Source of the DNA: Rubrivivax sp.
GTDB lineage: Bacteria; Pseudomonadota; Gammaproteobacteria; Burkholderiales; Burkholderiaceae_C
Reading direction: 5' to 3'
DNA length: 64,000 bases
Assembly: GCA_030653385.1 (NCBI GenBank)
Contig: JAURZM010000076.1
Span: 162,729-226,728 of the forward strand
Numbering within the stretch: position 1 is the stretch's first letter; each line of letters begins with the position of its first letter. Of the stretch, positions 1 to 8,029 are shown one piece after another. The notes under the pieces are model-generated. The model did no database searches and was not told the origin of the DNA. It saw only the letters and a program-made list of their open reading frames with translations. The position numbers were made by a program, and so were the translations under genes.

Positions 1-446
1 ATCTGCTCCCAGCGCGCAGCACCGGGCGATTGCCGTGTCCACCGAAAGCGCACACGGACCGCCTGACCCTCGCAAACATCCTCTCCCTCGAAGATGCCCA
101 CGTCGCCGTTGAAGCGCCCGGTGACCGGGGGCTCCAGCCGACCGCTGTTGGCGTCGATGCCACCACCGCCGTTGTCGAACCAGTAGATGCTCCAGAGCTG
201 GGTGGTCGGGTTGAAGACGCGAAAGGACATGCCCACCCAGCCGGGCCGCCAGGTTTCCGCGACCAGGGTGTCGAAGTTGGCCATGCCCCCGGGCAGGCGC
301 TGCACGGTGCTGGTGGCTTCGAAGGTCTCCCACTCCTGGCAGCCCTGCAGCCGCCTTTTCAGGCGACGTTGTTGCGTGGTCCATGTGCCGACCAGAAAGT
401 CGAAGTCGTGAATGGCGCCTGGGGCTGGTGGGGTCGAGAGGTTCAT
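1..446 (-). CDS. DUF1579-like protein, C-terminus beyond the window edge
   Basis: Read on the minus strand from an ATG at 446. The protein begins MNLSTPPAPGAIHDFDFLVG and continues with GTWTTQQRRL, then a Trp/Gly-rich beta pattern (ETWRPGWVGM, SIYWFDNGGGG). This fits the DUF1579/lipocalin-like family of about 150 residues, in which a short helix leading into FLVGTW is typical. The biochemical role is unknown. About 148 codons are in the window and no stop is reached. The gene is divergent from the WYL regulator at 536 and shares a 90 bp intergenic region that holds a GACAC-N3-GTGTC palindrome, so it is the likely target of that regulator. The gene call is firm; the family is inferred from pattern only. 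Confidence 0.75.
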   Translation of the reverse strand, partial: MNLSTPPAPGAIHDFDFLVGTWTTQQRRLKRRLQGCQEWETFEATSTVQRLPGGMANFDTLVAETWRPGWVGMSFRVFNPTTQLWSIYWFDNGGGGIDANSGRLEPPVTGRFNGDVGIFEGEDVCEGQAVRVRFRWTRQSPGAARWEQ

Positions 447-501
447 CGCGTGCAGTCCTGGGTTTGTCAGTGGGCTCGTGCCATCGTGGCACGCTTAACA
501 T

Positions 502-514
502 GACACCGTGTGTC
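502..514. promoter_or_regulatory. Palindrome GACAC-CGT-GTGTC between divergent genes, candidate WYL-regulator operator
   Basis: A perfect 5-bp inverted repeat with a 3-bp centre, extended imperfectly outward, lies in the 90 bp gap between the DUF1579-like gene and the WYL regulator. The same half-site GACAC/GTGTC recurs between the second WYL regulator and its divergent GST gene at 4416-4449. Binding by the adjacent regulator is inference. Confidence 0.45.
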
Positions 515-535
515 GTGATTTGCGAAAGCCCGCCG

Positions 536-1546
536 ATGAAAGCCAGCCGCCTGCTGTCGATCCTGATGCTCTTGCAGTCGCACGAGCGGATGACCGCTGC
601 TGCCCTGGCGCAGGCGCTGGAAGTTTCCGAGCGGACCATCCTGCGCGACATGGACCATTTGTCCGCTGCCGGCGTTCCGGTCTGGGCCGAACGCGGGCGC
701 GAAGGGGGCTTTTGCTTGCGGCCCGGGTGGAGCACACAGCTCACCGGCATGACCGAGGCCGAGGCTCATGCCCTGCTGCTGGCCGGCCTGCCAGGGCCGG
801 CCACCGAACTGGGGCTCGGCGAAGCAGCCTTGTCGGCACGTTTGAAGCTGGTGGCCAGCCTGCCCACACCGCTGCGGGAGCAGGCGGCCGAGGTTGCTGA
901 TCGACTGCACATCGATCCGGTGGACTGGTACCGCGCGCCCGACACACCAAACCACCTTCGCGACGTGGCCGACGCGGTGTGGCGCAGCAGGCGCATCCAT
1001 GTGCGTTATGCCAGCTGGCGCCGAACGGTCTGGCGCGAACTCGAGCCGCTGGGCCTGATCCTGAAGGCGGGTGCCTGGTACATCGCGGCGCGTGAAGCCG
1101 GCCAGCGGGATGTTCGCAGCTACCGCCTGGCGAGCGTGCTGGAGTTCTTGCCCGGGCGAGGATCGTTCAAGCGGCCGCGCAATTTCGAGCTGGCGGCCTA
1201 CTGGCGCGAGTCACAGGCACGTTTCGAAGCCGAGTTGCGCCCGCTGCAGGTGCGTGTGCGACTGTCTCCACGGGCCTTGGGGTGGCTCGTGCAAACGCGC
1301 GGCCCGCACGTCGAACTGCGCAGTGAGCAGGGCGGTGACGCGGGCCCTGCGGGGTGGACCCAGGTGCTGCTGGCCCTGGAGTCGATCGAGCAGGGCGCGC
1401 GCCAGATCCTGGGCTATGGTGGCGAAGCGGAAGTGGTCGAACCGTCGGCGCTGCGCACCCGGGTCGCCGAGTTGGCCGAGCGCGTCCGACGCCAGCATGT
1501 CTCAGTGGCAGGGGCCGATGGCGGCCCACCCGCAACGAACCGCTAG
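536..1546 (+). CDS. YafY-type transcriptional regulator with HTH and WYL domains
   Basis: 336-residue DNA-binding regulator. The N-terminus (residues 1-60) is a winged HTH of the HTH_11 type (SRLLSILMLLQSHERMTAAA, then SERTILRDMDHL). Residues about 140-225 form the WYL domain with the motif AWYIAAREAG and the arginine-rich strand before it; the C-terminal WCX extension follows. WYL proteins sense small molecules or nucleic-acid ligands and often activate or repress a divergent neighbour; here that is the DUF1579-like gene at 1-446. ATG 536 was chosen because the HTH begins there; an upstream in-frame ATG at 500 overlaps the candidate operator. It ends 19 bp from the converging chemoreceptor gene. 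Confidence 0.9.
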   Translation: MKASRLLSILMLLQSHERMTAAALAQALEVSERTILRDMDHLSAAGVPVWAERGREGGFCLRPGWSTQLTGMTEAEAHALLLAGLPGPATELGLGEAALSARLKLVASLPTPLREQAAEVADRLHIDPVDWYRAPDTPNHLRDVADAVWRSRRIHVRYASWRRTVWRELEPLGLILKAGAWYIAAREAGQRDVRSYRLASVLEFLPGRGSFKRPRNFELAAYWRESQARFEAELRPLQVRVRLSPRALGWLVQTRGPHVELRSEQGGDAGPAGWTQVLLALESIEQGARQILGYGGEAEVVEPSALRTRVAELAERVRRQHVSVAGADGGPPATNR

Positions 1547-1565
1547 CCAGGTTTGACCTGCAGGC

Positions 1566-3113
1566 CTAAGCCATGCGGAATGCGCCGACCACCTCGGCCA
1601 GACGGGCCGCCTGCTGCTTCAGGCTCTCTGCTGCGGCTGCACTTTCTTCAACCAGCGCTGCGTTTTGCTGCGTCGAATGGTCCAGCTGCTGCACGGCACC
1701 ACCGACCTGGTCGATGCCGTGGGTCTGTTCGGCGCTGACAGCGCTGATCTGCGCAATCAGTTCGCTGACCCGCCCGACCCGATGGACGATGTCGGCCATC
1801 GACCGGCCGGCGTCGTCGACCAGGCGCGAGCCGGTTTCCACCTTGGAGACGCTTTCGCCGATCAGCAGCTTGATTTCCCTGGATGCGGTGGCGCTGCGCT
1901 GCGCCAGTCCGCGCACCTCGGACGCCACCACGGCAAATCCACGGCCCTGTTCGCCGGCGCGGGCCGCTTCCACGGCCGCGTTCAGGGCCAGGATGTTTGT
2001 CTGGAAGGCGATGCCGTCGATGACCCCGATGATGTCGCCGATCTTCTTGCTCGACGCCGTGATGCCCTGCATGGTGCTCACCACCTGGCCCACCACCTCG
2101 CCTCCGCGTGCCGCCGCCTCACTGGCGCCGGCGGCAAACTGGTTGGCCATGTTGGCCGTTTCTGCGTTGGACCTGACGGTCGACGTCAGCTCTTCCATCG
2201 AGGCGGCGGTCTGCTGCAGGTTGGCGGCCTGGGCTTCGGTGCGCTGCGACAGGTCGGCATTGCCGCTGGCAATCTGCGCACTGCCCGTTGCGATCGAATC
2301 GCTGCTCTGGCGCACGTTGTTGACGATGCCGACCAGGCTTTCGTTCATGTGCTTCAGCGCAGCCAGCAATTGGCCGGTCTCGTCGCGGCGGGTCACCTCG
2401 ATTCGCGAGCTCAGGTCGCCGGCAGCCACCGTCTGCGCCACCGCCACGGCTTCTTGGATCGGACCCGTGATCGAACGTGTTGTCCACACCGACGCGGTCA
2501 CGCCCAGGGCCAGGATGACCAGCAGCACGCCGCCGATGCCACCCTGTGCGGCCTGGAACACGTTTTGGCTCGCTGCGCCCGCCGCCTGCACGCCCTTCGA
2601 GTTCAGATCGACAAGAGCGGCCAGGGCCTGCTCGGCGGCCTCGAACATCTGGGTCGAATGACCGTTGCCAAGCTCCTGGGCCTCGTCCGTCTGGTACTGG
2701 TTGGACATCTGCAGAATCTTCTGCTGATCGGCCAGGTAGGCCGACCATGCCGTCTTGAAGGCCGCCCAGTTTTTCTTGGCCGCTTCGTCGGCCTGCAGCG
2801 TCTCGAACTCGACACGCTGGCCTTCCAGTTCGCTCAGCAGCGACTTCAGCTGCTTGTCCATGCCAGCCTTGACCGCAGCGTCGGGCGACATCATGTGCCG
2901 GAGCTCTGCCATCTTGATGGCGCTGATGAGCTTGTTCATCGACAGGCTCAATCGCAGACTGGGGACCCAGCGGCTTTCCATGTCGACCGACGTGGCGTTG
3001 ACCCTGGCCAGTTGATACACCGCAAACCCTGCCAGGGCGACCGTCAGGACCAGGATGGCGGCAAAGGCCGCACCCAGGCGTGTGCCGACGCGAAGATCGT
3101 TGAAATGGGTCAT
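1566..3113 (-). CDS. Methyl-accepting chemotaxis protein
   Basis: 515-residue inner-membrane chemoreceptor. A short cytoplasmic start is followed by a first membrane segment (about residues 12-30), a four-helix periplasmic sensor of about 155 residues, a second membrane segment (GGVLLVILALGVTASVW), HAMP (about 215-265) and the signalling domain. The conserved hairpin tip is intact (DGIAFQTNILALNAAVEAAR, then EVRGLAQRSA). There is no C-terminal CheR/CheB tethering pentapeptide. The ligand cannot be read from the sequence. Start: ATG 3113 has a GGAG ribosome site in front; a longer reading frame to 3182 lacks one. It is a lone receptor with no che genes beside it. A GCCGATAG element upstream suggests flagellar sigma factor control. 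Confidence 0.93.
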   Translation of the reverse strand: MTHFNDLRVGTRLGAAFAAILVLTVALAGFAVYQLARVNATSVDMESRWVPSLRLSLSMNKLISAIKMAELRHMMSPDAAVKAGMDKQLKSLLSELEGQRVEFETLQADEAAKKNWAAFKTAWSAYLADQQKILQMSNQYQTDEAQELGNGHSTQMFEAAEQALAALVDLNSKGVQAAGAASQNVFQAAQGGIGGVLLVILALGVTASVWTTRSITGPIQEAVAVAQTVAAGDLSSRIEVTRRDETGQLLAALKHMNESLVGIVNNVRQSSDSIATGSAQIASGNADLSQRTEAQAANLQQTAASMEELTSTVRSNAETANMANQFAAGASEAAARGGEVVGQVVSTMQGITASSKKIGDIIGVIDGIAFQTNILALNAAVEAARAGEQGRGFAVVASEVRGLAQRSATASREIKLLIGESVSKVETGSRLVDDAGRSMADIVHRVGRVSELIAQISAVSAEQTHGIDQVGGAVQQLDHSTQQNAALVEESAAAAESLKQQAARLAEVVGAFRMA

Positions 3114-3218
3114 CTGCTTGTCTCCACAATCGCAGGCCACGTTGCTGGCCAATTCAGAACCCTGAAGCACCCGACCAGACAAGGTCGCGCGTGCCCCTGG
3201 CCGCGGTCATGACTCTCA

Positions 3219-3226
3219 CTATCGGC
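3219..3226 (-). promoter_or_regulatory. Possible sigma-28 (FliA) -10 element of the chemoreceptor gene
   Basis: On the minus strand GCCGATAG lies about 105 nt before the chemoreceptor start and matches 7 of 8 bases of the FliA -10 consensus GCCGATAA. The expected TAAA -35 box at 15 nt upstream is not evident, so the assignment is weak. Confidence 0.3.
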
Positions 3227-3339
3227 CGCCGGGGCCAGGACCGAAGGGCGCAAGTGCAAGCCGTTGGCGGGCCAGTTCGCCTGGACACCGCCCGCAGAGG
3301 AATATTCCCGTTTCGGGGCTTTGCGTTCAGGCAGCAGGG

Positions 3340-4353
3340 TCAGTTGCCTGCACGGCCCGAGCTTCGTGATCGGGGTGGTGAAGCGCTGGGCGGGCCAGCA
3401 CGCGCCAGACTGCGCGCCACGCGCTCGCTGGCCAGGCGCAGTCGCTGCATGAGCTCGGGCGGCCCCAGCACGTCGAAGTCCACGTCCAACGCCATCAACC
3501 AGTAGACCAGCGAATCCAGCTGGCCGGCGCCGCACACCATCAGGCAGCGTGTGTTGTCGATCGGCTCCAGCGTGGCGGCCGCAGGCGGGATGGTGCGCAG
3601 CATCACCTCGTGCGGGCGGTGCAGCACCACCCGCGCCCGGTCGCCGGGGTGCACCCCCGACATCGCACCCGAGACATAGGCGCGCAGGTCACCTGCGGGC
3701 GCAGCGCGCGGCGCGAAGTGCGCGCCGGTGCGCAGTGCGCCCTGCACACGGTCGATGCGGAAGGTGCGCCAGTCGTCGCGCGCCGGGTCCCAGGCCACCA
3801 GGTACCAGTGATTGCCGGTGTGCACCATCGCATGGGGTTCCACCAGGCGCACGCTGGCCTTGCCGTGCAGGTCGCGGTAAGGGAAGCCCACCTGCAACTG
3901 GTCGCGGCAGGCCGTGGCCAGCGTGGCCAGCACCCCGGCGTCGATGGTGGGCCCGATGCGCTGCACGGGCAGGATGGCCGAACGCAGCGCATCGGTGCGG
4001 CGGCGCAGGCGGGTGGGCATCACCTGTTGCAGTTTCACCAGTGCGCGCAGCGAACTTTCTTCGACGCCGCTCACGGTACCGGCGGCGGCAATCTGCAAGG
4101 CGATCGCCACGGCCAGTGCCTCTTCGTCGTCCAGCAGCAGCGGTGGCAGCGATGGCCCGGCACGGAAGGCATAGCCGCCGGCCACGCCGCTGCTGGCGTG
4201 AATGGGGTAGCCCAGCTGGCGCAGCCGGTCGATGTCACGGCGCAGGGTGCGTGCGTGCACCTCCAGCCGTTCAGCCAGTTCGGGGCCTGCCCAATGGCTG
4301 CGGGTCTGCAGCAGCGACAGCACACGAAGCAAACGTGAAGAGGACGAAAGCAC
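3340..4353 (-). CDS. YafY-type transcriptional regulator with HTH and WYL domains (second copy)
   Basis: 337-residue paralogue, by architecture, of the regulator at 536. The HTH is at residues 1-60 (SRLLRVLSLLQTRSHWAGPE, then RTLRRDIDRLRQLGYPI); the WYL domain is at about 135-215 with NHWYLVAWDPARDDWRTFRI; a C-terminal WCX region follows, then an Arg/Ser/Pro-rich tail. It is divergent from the glutathione S-transferase gene at 4480, and the gap carries two GTGTC/GACAC palindromes spaced by two helical turns. The family predicts ligand-dependent control of that neighbour. The ligand is unknown. Confidence 0.9.
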   Translation of the reverse strand: MLSSSSRLLRVLSLLQTRSHWAGPELAERLEVHARTLRRDIDRLRQLGYPIHASSGVAGGYAFRAGPSLPPLLLDDEEALAVAIALQIAAAGTVSGVEESSLRALVKLQQVMPTRLRRRTDALRSAILPVQRIGPTIDAGVLATLATACRDQLQVGFPYRDLHGKASVRLVEPHAMVHTGNHWYLVAWDPARDDWRTFRIDRVQGALRTGAHFAPRAAPAGDLRAYVSGAMSGVHPGDRARVVLHRPHEVMLRTIPPAAATLEPIDNTRCLMVCGAGQLDSLVYWLMALDVDFDVLGPPELMQRLRLASERVARSLARAGPPSASPPRSRSSGRAGN

Positions 4354-4415
4354 GGTTGCACTCTAGCTGGTGCTTCCGGCTCATGTCGAGGGCAGAAACT
4401 GTCCGCAATGGGCGC

Positions 4416-4449
4416 GACAGTGTCACCACGGTTTCGACACGGTGTCGAA
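4416..4449. promoter_or_regulatory. Twin palindromes, candidate operators for the second WYL regulator
   Basis: GACA-G-TGTC (4416-4424, centre 4420) and the perfect 17-bp TTCGACAC-G-GTGTCGAA (4433-4449, centre 4441) lie between the divergent WYL regulator and GST genes. Their centres are 21 bp apart, exactly two turns of B-DNA, which suits cooperative binding on one face. The half-site matches the palindrome at 502-514 beside the other WYL regulator. Confidence 0.55.
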
Positions 4450-4479
4450 CCGGCCTTCAACCATTCCAAGGAGCCGCCC

Positions 4480-5085
4480 ATGTCCAAGATCGTTTTCTAC
4501 TGGCACCCCATGTCCAGCGCCACCCCCATCGCCTGCGCGCTGGCCGAGCTGGACGTGCCCCACGAGCGGGTCAAGATCGACATCACCACCGGCGAGCAGC
4601 GCCGACCCGACTACCTGGCCCTGAACCCCAATGGCAAGGTGCCCACCCTCACGGTGGACGGCGCGCCGATGTTCGAGGCGCTGGCCATCGAGTTGTGGCT
4701 GGGTCAGACCTACGGTGTCCAGCGCGGCCTGTGGCCTGCGGCCGGCACACCCCAGAGCCTGCAGGCAATGGCGTGGAGCACCTGGGCCTATGTGACCTAC
4801 GGCGCGCAGCTGCTGCGCTTGCAGGCTTCGAAGGACCTGGGCACACCCGACGACGGCCACGGCACCGCGGCGCGCAAAGAGCTCGATGCTTTGCTGGCCT
4901 TGCTGGAGGCCCGCTTGAGCCGGCAACCCTGGATGCTGGGCGACACCTACACGCTGGTGGACCTGATCGTGGCCTCGGTCATCGGTTACAGCGCCTACAT
5001 CGGTGCGCCCGTGGCATCGCACCCGGCGACGCTGTCCTGGCTGAACAAGGTGCAGTTGCGCCCGTCGATGCAGGTCGACGGCTGA
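4480..5085 (+). CDS. Glutathione S-transferase family protein
   Basis: 201-residue cytosolic GST-fold protein. The thioredoxin-like N-terminal domain starts MSKIVFYWHPMSSAT and carries the NPNGKVPTL cis-Pro motif (about residues 48-56), followed by the helical C-terminal domain from about residue 85 with GDTYTLVDLIVAS. Ser/Tyr of the WHPMSS stretch probably supplies the glutathione-activating residue. Substrate unknown; such proteins conjugate glutathione to electrophiles or reduce peroxides. Start ATG 4480 is preceded by AAGGAG at a 6-nt gap, so the longer frame to 4408 is rejected. It is probably controlled by the divergent WYL regulator. A short inverted repeat lies just after the stop at 5087-5099. 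Confidence 0.9.
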   Translation: MSKIVFYWHPMSSATPIACALAELDVPHERVKIDITTGEQRRPDYLALNPNGKVPTLTVDGAPMFEALAIELWLGQTYGVQRGLWPAAGTPQSLQAMAWSTWAYVTYGAQLLRLQASKDLGTPDDGHGTAARKELDALLALLEARLSRQPWMLGDTYTLVDLIVASVIGYSAYIGAPVASHPATLSWLNKVQLRPSMQVDG

Positions 5086-5110
5086 AACCGCCTGGCGGTG
5101 CTGCTGCGCG

Positions 5111-5338
5111 TCAGGTGCTGCTGCCCGAAACGCGCTGGCGCTCCTTGTCGTAGCGCTCCTTGTCGATTGACGTCTCGGCCTTGCACCGCCTTCTGTCTTC
5201 TGCGCTGGCCAGCTTCTCGCACTTTTCGTACTGTGCAGCCTGGACCTGCGTGTACCAGAAAGAAGTGCTGCAGCCGCTGAGCCAGATGAGCGCGAAGAGT
5301 GCAGAGGCCGCGCGTACGCGACGATGCAGTGTGGGCAT
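5111..5338 (-). CDS. Small lipoprotein of unknown function
   Basis: 75-residue predicted lipoprotein. A short basic start (MPTLHRRVRA) and hydrophobic stretch end in the lipobox LSGC, so Cys at about residue 22 would be lipidated. The mature part is about 53 residues, highly charged and helical (QAAQYEKCEKLASAEDRRRC), with two further Cys that could form a disulphide. Function is not recognised. It converges on the GST gene and lies 65 bp downstream of another lipoprotein gene, with which it may be co-transcribed. The start was chosen at ATG 5338 because it gives a proper signal peptide. Confidence 0.7.
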   Translation of the reverse strand: MPTLHRRVRAASALFALIWLSGCSTSFWYTQVQAAQYEKCEKLASAEDRRRCKAETSIDKERYDKERQRVSGSST

Positions 5339-5403
5339 GGGTGAATCCGAAGAAGAGAAAAGGCGACGGGGGCGGGCAGGGCGCAACCCGGCCCGGTGGG
5401 CAA

Positions 5404-5793
5404 TCAGAACTTGACTTCGATGGACATGACACAGCCGCGCACCGTGGTCCCGGCCGGGTCCCGGTACCGTGCTGCGTGTTCCAGGGCTGGTGCGTCGTAC
5501 AAACCGGCCGGTTGGCTGGCAACGATCTCGATGTTCAGCGGTTTGCCGGCGGCCAGGTCATAACGCATCGCAACCCAGCCGCTCTGCCTTTTCTGCAGCG
5601 TGGCTTCTGGAATGGCGCTCGCCGGCAAGGGGTCGCCAGCCTTGATTTTCTTGGCCAGGCATTCGGGCGAACTCTGCGGCAGTTTGGCTTGAGCCTCGGC
5701 CAGGGGCTTGTAGGGCTCGCTGGTCTGGGTGGCGCATGCGCCAAGCACAAGGGCCAGGGTCAAGGCCAGGGTCAGGGTGGCAGTCTGCTTCAT
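5404..5793 (-). CDS. Lipoprotein with a TonB C-terminal-like domain
   Basis: 129-residue predicted lipoprotein: MKQTATLTLALTLALVLGAC gives a clean lipobox (LGAC, Cys20). The C-terminal half (about residues 65-129) has the beta pattern of the TonB C-terminal fold seen in stand-alone TonB-like proteins: GWVAMRYDLAAGKPLNIEIV followed by ASQPAGLYDAPAL and AARYRDPAG. It lacks the transmembrane anchor and Pro-rich span of a genuine TonB, so energy transduction is unlikely; a periplasmic binding or cell-envelope role is more plausible. It is the first of two small lipoprotein genes in a row. Confidence 0.75.
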   Translation of the reverse strand: MKQTATLTLALTLALVLGACATQTSEPYKPLAEAQAKLPQSSPECLAKKIKAGDPLPASAIPEATLQKRQSGWVAMRYDLAAGKPLNIEIVASQPAGLYDAPALEHAARYRDPAGTTVRGCVMSIEVKF

Positions 5794-6123
5794 GGGCGGC
5801 GGGGTGCTGGCGTGTGTTGAAGTCCGAAGTCTGCCTGAGCTTGAAGCTTTCCGAAGCCGGCGTTGGCGTGGCGGTAACGAAGTGTTGGCGCGGTACGGCA
5901 TGCTGGACTTCGGGCCCGAGCCAGCGCGACCCTGTCGACGCGGGCTGATGTGCGTTCCCGTCGTGTGGACCGGGCGGAGATCCGCAAGCGCATCCTCTGA
6001 CGTTGCGCTCGGGTTCGGAGAACTCGCAGTGCGCCTCCCGATGTCTCGGGCCGGACGTGGACCGTCTCGGCCAGCCCGCGATCGCTGTCGAGATCCGACC
6101 CGGCCTGGCGAGATACAGGGCCT
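5794..6123. other. 330-bp stretch without a recognisable gene
   Basis: Lies between the 3' end of the modE gene and the lipoprotein gene, both on the minus strand. Reading frames here have no recognisable protein pattern and no convincing ribosome site. The part nearest 5794 should hold the promoter of the lipoprotein gene. No strong repeat or terminator was seen. Confidence 0.5.
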
Positions 6124-6915
6124 TCAGGGCTGCGCCGCCACCATCACCGAATAGGCCTTGAACACCGCCGTGGCCAACACGCCGGGCTTCAGGCCCAGCG
6201 CCTCGACACCTTCGTTGGTGACGCTGGCGCTGAGGGTGGCCCCGCCGGGCAAGGTCAGCACCACCAGCGACGACACACCACCGCGTTCGATGCGCGACAC
6301 CGTGCCGGCCAGCTGGTTGCGCGCCGACAGCTGCCAGCCGGCGAAGTCGCTCACCAGCACCACGGCGCTGGCCTTGATGAGCGCAATCGCTTCCTTGCCC
6401 TTTTTCAGCTTCAGTCGCTTGGCGGCGGCTGCCGTCATCGTGGCGGTGATCTCATCACCGCTTTTCAGCACGATCGTCACCTGGGCCGAGATCGGCCCGA
6501 CTTCGAGCGCGCCCACGGTGCCGGCGAACTGGTTGCGGGCGGTGGTCTTCATCGACATTCTCCTGAGCAGGCCGTTCAAGGCCGGCCATTGGCTGATGCG
6601 GCTTTCCTGTTCACGCAGGAATTGCTGGTGTTCGGCCTGCAGCGTGTTCCAGGCCTCGAGCAGGCCATGGGCGGCGGGCGTGAGCCGTGTGCCACCGCCG
6701 CCGGCACCACCGGTGGCGGTTTCCAGCAGCGGTTCATGGGCCAGGTTGCAGGCGGTTTCCAGCAAGAGCCACGCGCCCTTGTAGCTGAGGCCCGCGGTGC
6801 GTGCGGCCTTGTTGATCGACCCCGTGTCGTGCAAGGCCTGCAGCAGCGCGAAGAAGCGGGCGTCCAGGCGGCCGGCCAGCTTGAGTTCGGCGGTGATCAG
6901 CTGGCCCGCGGTCAA
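6124..6915 (-). CDS. modE: Molybdate-dependent transcriptional regulator ModE
   Basis: 263-residue regulator. Residues 1-110 are a LysR-like winged HTH (RFFALLQALHDTGSINKAAR, then GLSYKGAWLLLE). Two Mop/TOBE molybdate-binding domains follow, about 123-190 (TTARNQFAGTVGALEVG) and 197-262 (SARNQLAGTVSRIERGG). This is the complete ModE layout. With molybdate bound, ModE represses molybdate uptake genes. It starts with TTG at 6915, the only start available after an in-frame stop, 4 nt behind the modC stop, so it is probably translated by coupling. As the last gene of the mod operon it would close an autoregulatory loop through the operator at 9469-9492. Confidence 0.92.
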   Translation of the reverse strand: MTAGQLITAELKLAGRLDARFFALLQALHDTGSINKAARTAGLSYKGAWLLLETACNLAHEPLLETATGGAGGGGTRLTPAAHGLLEAWNTLQAEHQQFLREQESRISQWPALNGLLRRMSMKTTARNQFAGTVGALEVGPISAQVTIVLKSGDEITATMTAAAAKRLKLKKGKEAIALIKASAVVLVSDFAGWQLSARNQLAGTVSRIERGGVSSLVVLTLPGGATLSASVTNEGVEALGLKPGVLATAVFKAYSVMVAAQP

Positions 6916-6919
6916 GGCG

Positions 6920-8029
6920 TCATTCCATCAAGGCCACGGTCTTGACCTGGGCCCACACCGGCTGGCCGACGGCCAGTTCCAGTGTGTGTGCCGAGCGCCG
7001 TGTCAGCCGCGCCACCACGGCCACCGCGCCAACCCGCACCCGCACCAGCGCCAGCGCCGGGTGGCGGTCGTCGGCAATGGCCTCGACGGTGCCCTGCAGC
7101 TGGTTGCCGATGCTGCTGTCGGCCAGCGGCCCACGCGCCAGGCTCACGTCGCGCGCCAGCACCCGCAGGCGCACACGCCGGCCCAGCGGCAGGCCCTGGT
7201 CGCGGGCCCACAGGCGGCAGGGGGTGGTGCTGGGGCTGCCGTCGACATGGCCGTCGGCACCGTCGACGTCCATGCGGGCCAGTTGCCACTGCAGGTCGCG
7301 TTTGCCGACCACCGCGTCCAGCACCACACCGGCATCGTCGCCCCAGGCCACCGGCAGGTCCAGCCGCGCCAGCATCTCGGCCAGCGGGCCGGCGGCCAGC
7401 ACACGGCCGGCGTCCATCAGCACCAGGTGGTCGGCCAGCCGGGCCACCTCGTCGATGGCGTGGCTGACAAAGACCACGGGGATGCCCAGCTCCTCGTGCA
7501 TGCGGTCCAGAAAGGGCAGCAGCTCGGCCTTGCGCGCGGCGTCCAGCGCAGCCAGCGGCTCGTCCATCAACAGCAGCGCCGGGCTGGTGGCCATCGCGCG
7601 GGCGATGGCCACGCGCTGGCGTTCGCCGCCCGACAAGGTGTCGGGCCGGCGCTGCAGCAAGTGGCCGATGCCCAGCAGGCCCACCACCTGGTCCAGTGCC
7701 ACACGCCGCTGGCCGGCAGCGATGCGCTTCAGGCCGTAGTCCAGGTTGCGCTGCACGTTCAGGTGCGGGAACAGCGCCGAGTCCTGGATCACGTAGCCGA
7801 TGGCGCGCTGGTGCGTGGGCACGAAGCGGCCGCTGGCATCGTCCTGCCAGACCTCGCTGCCCAGCGCCACGCGGCCGGCTGCACGCTCCAGGCCGGCCAG
7901 TGCACGCAGCACCGTGGTCTTGCCGCAGCCCGAGGGCCCGAACAGCGCGGTGACACCGCGCGCCGGCAGCGCCAGCTTCACGTCCAGCGTGAAGCCACCG
8001 CGTGGCAGCTGCAGTCGGGCTTCGATCAT
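6920..8029 (-). CDS. modC: Molybdate ABC transporter ATP-binding protein ModC
   Basis: 369-residue ATPase of the molybdate importer, on the cytoplasmic face. Walker A GPSGCGKTT (about residues 33-41), signature LSGGERQR, Walker B LLLMDEPLAALD and the switch His in VFVSHAIDEV are all present. A C-terminal TOBE/Mop domain (about 295-365) is typical of ModC and binds molybdate. Its ATG overlaps the modB stop by 4 nt. The sequence between residues 255 and 280 is slightly longer than in enteric ModC. Assignment is supported by domains and by operon order. Confidence 0.95.
   Translation of the reverse strand: MIEARLQLPRGGFTLDVKLALPARGVTALFGPSGCGKTTVLRALAGLERAAGRVALGSEVWQDDASGRFVPTHQRAIGYVIQDSALFPHLNVQRNLDYGLKRIAAGQRRVALDQVVGLLGIGHLLQRRPDTLSGGERQRVAIARAMATSPALLLMDEPLAALDAARKAELLPFLDRMHEELGIPVVFVSHAIDEVARLADHLVLMDAGRVLAAGPLAEMLARLDLPVAWGDDAGVVLDAVVGKRDLQWQLARMDVDGADGHVDGSPSTTPCRLWARDQGLPLGRRVRLRVLARDVSLARGPLADSSIGNQLQGTVEAIADDRHPALALVRVRVGAVAVVARLTRRSAHTLELAVGQPVWAQVKTVALME

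Noticed and set aside
3299..3308. Palindrome GGAATATTCC upstream of the chemoreceptor gene
   Set aside because: It is only 10 bp, occurs once, and no matching copy was found near other genes.
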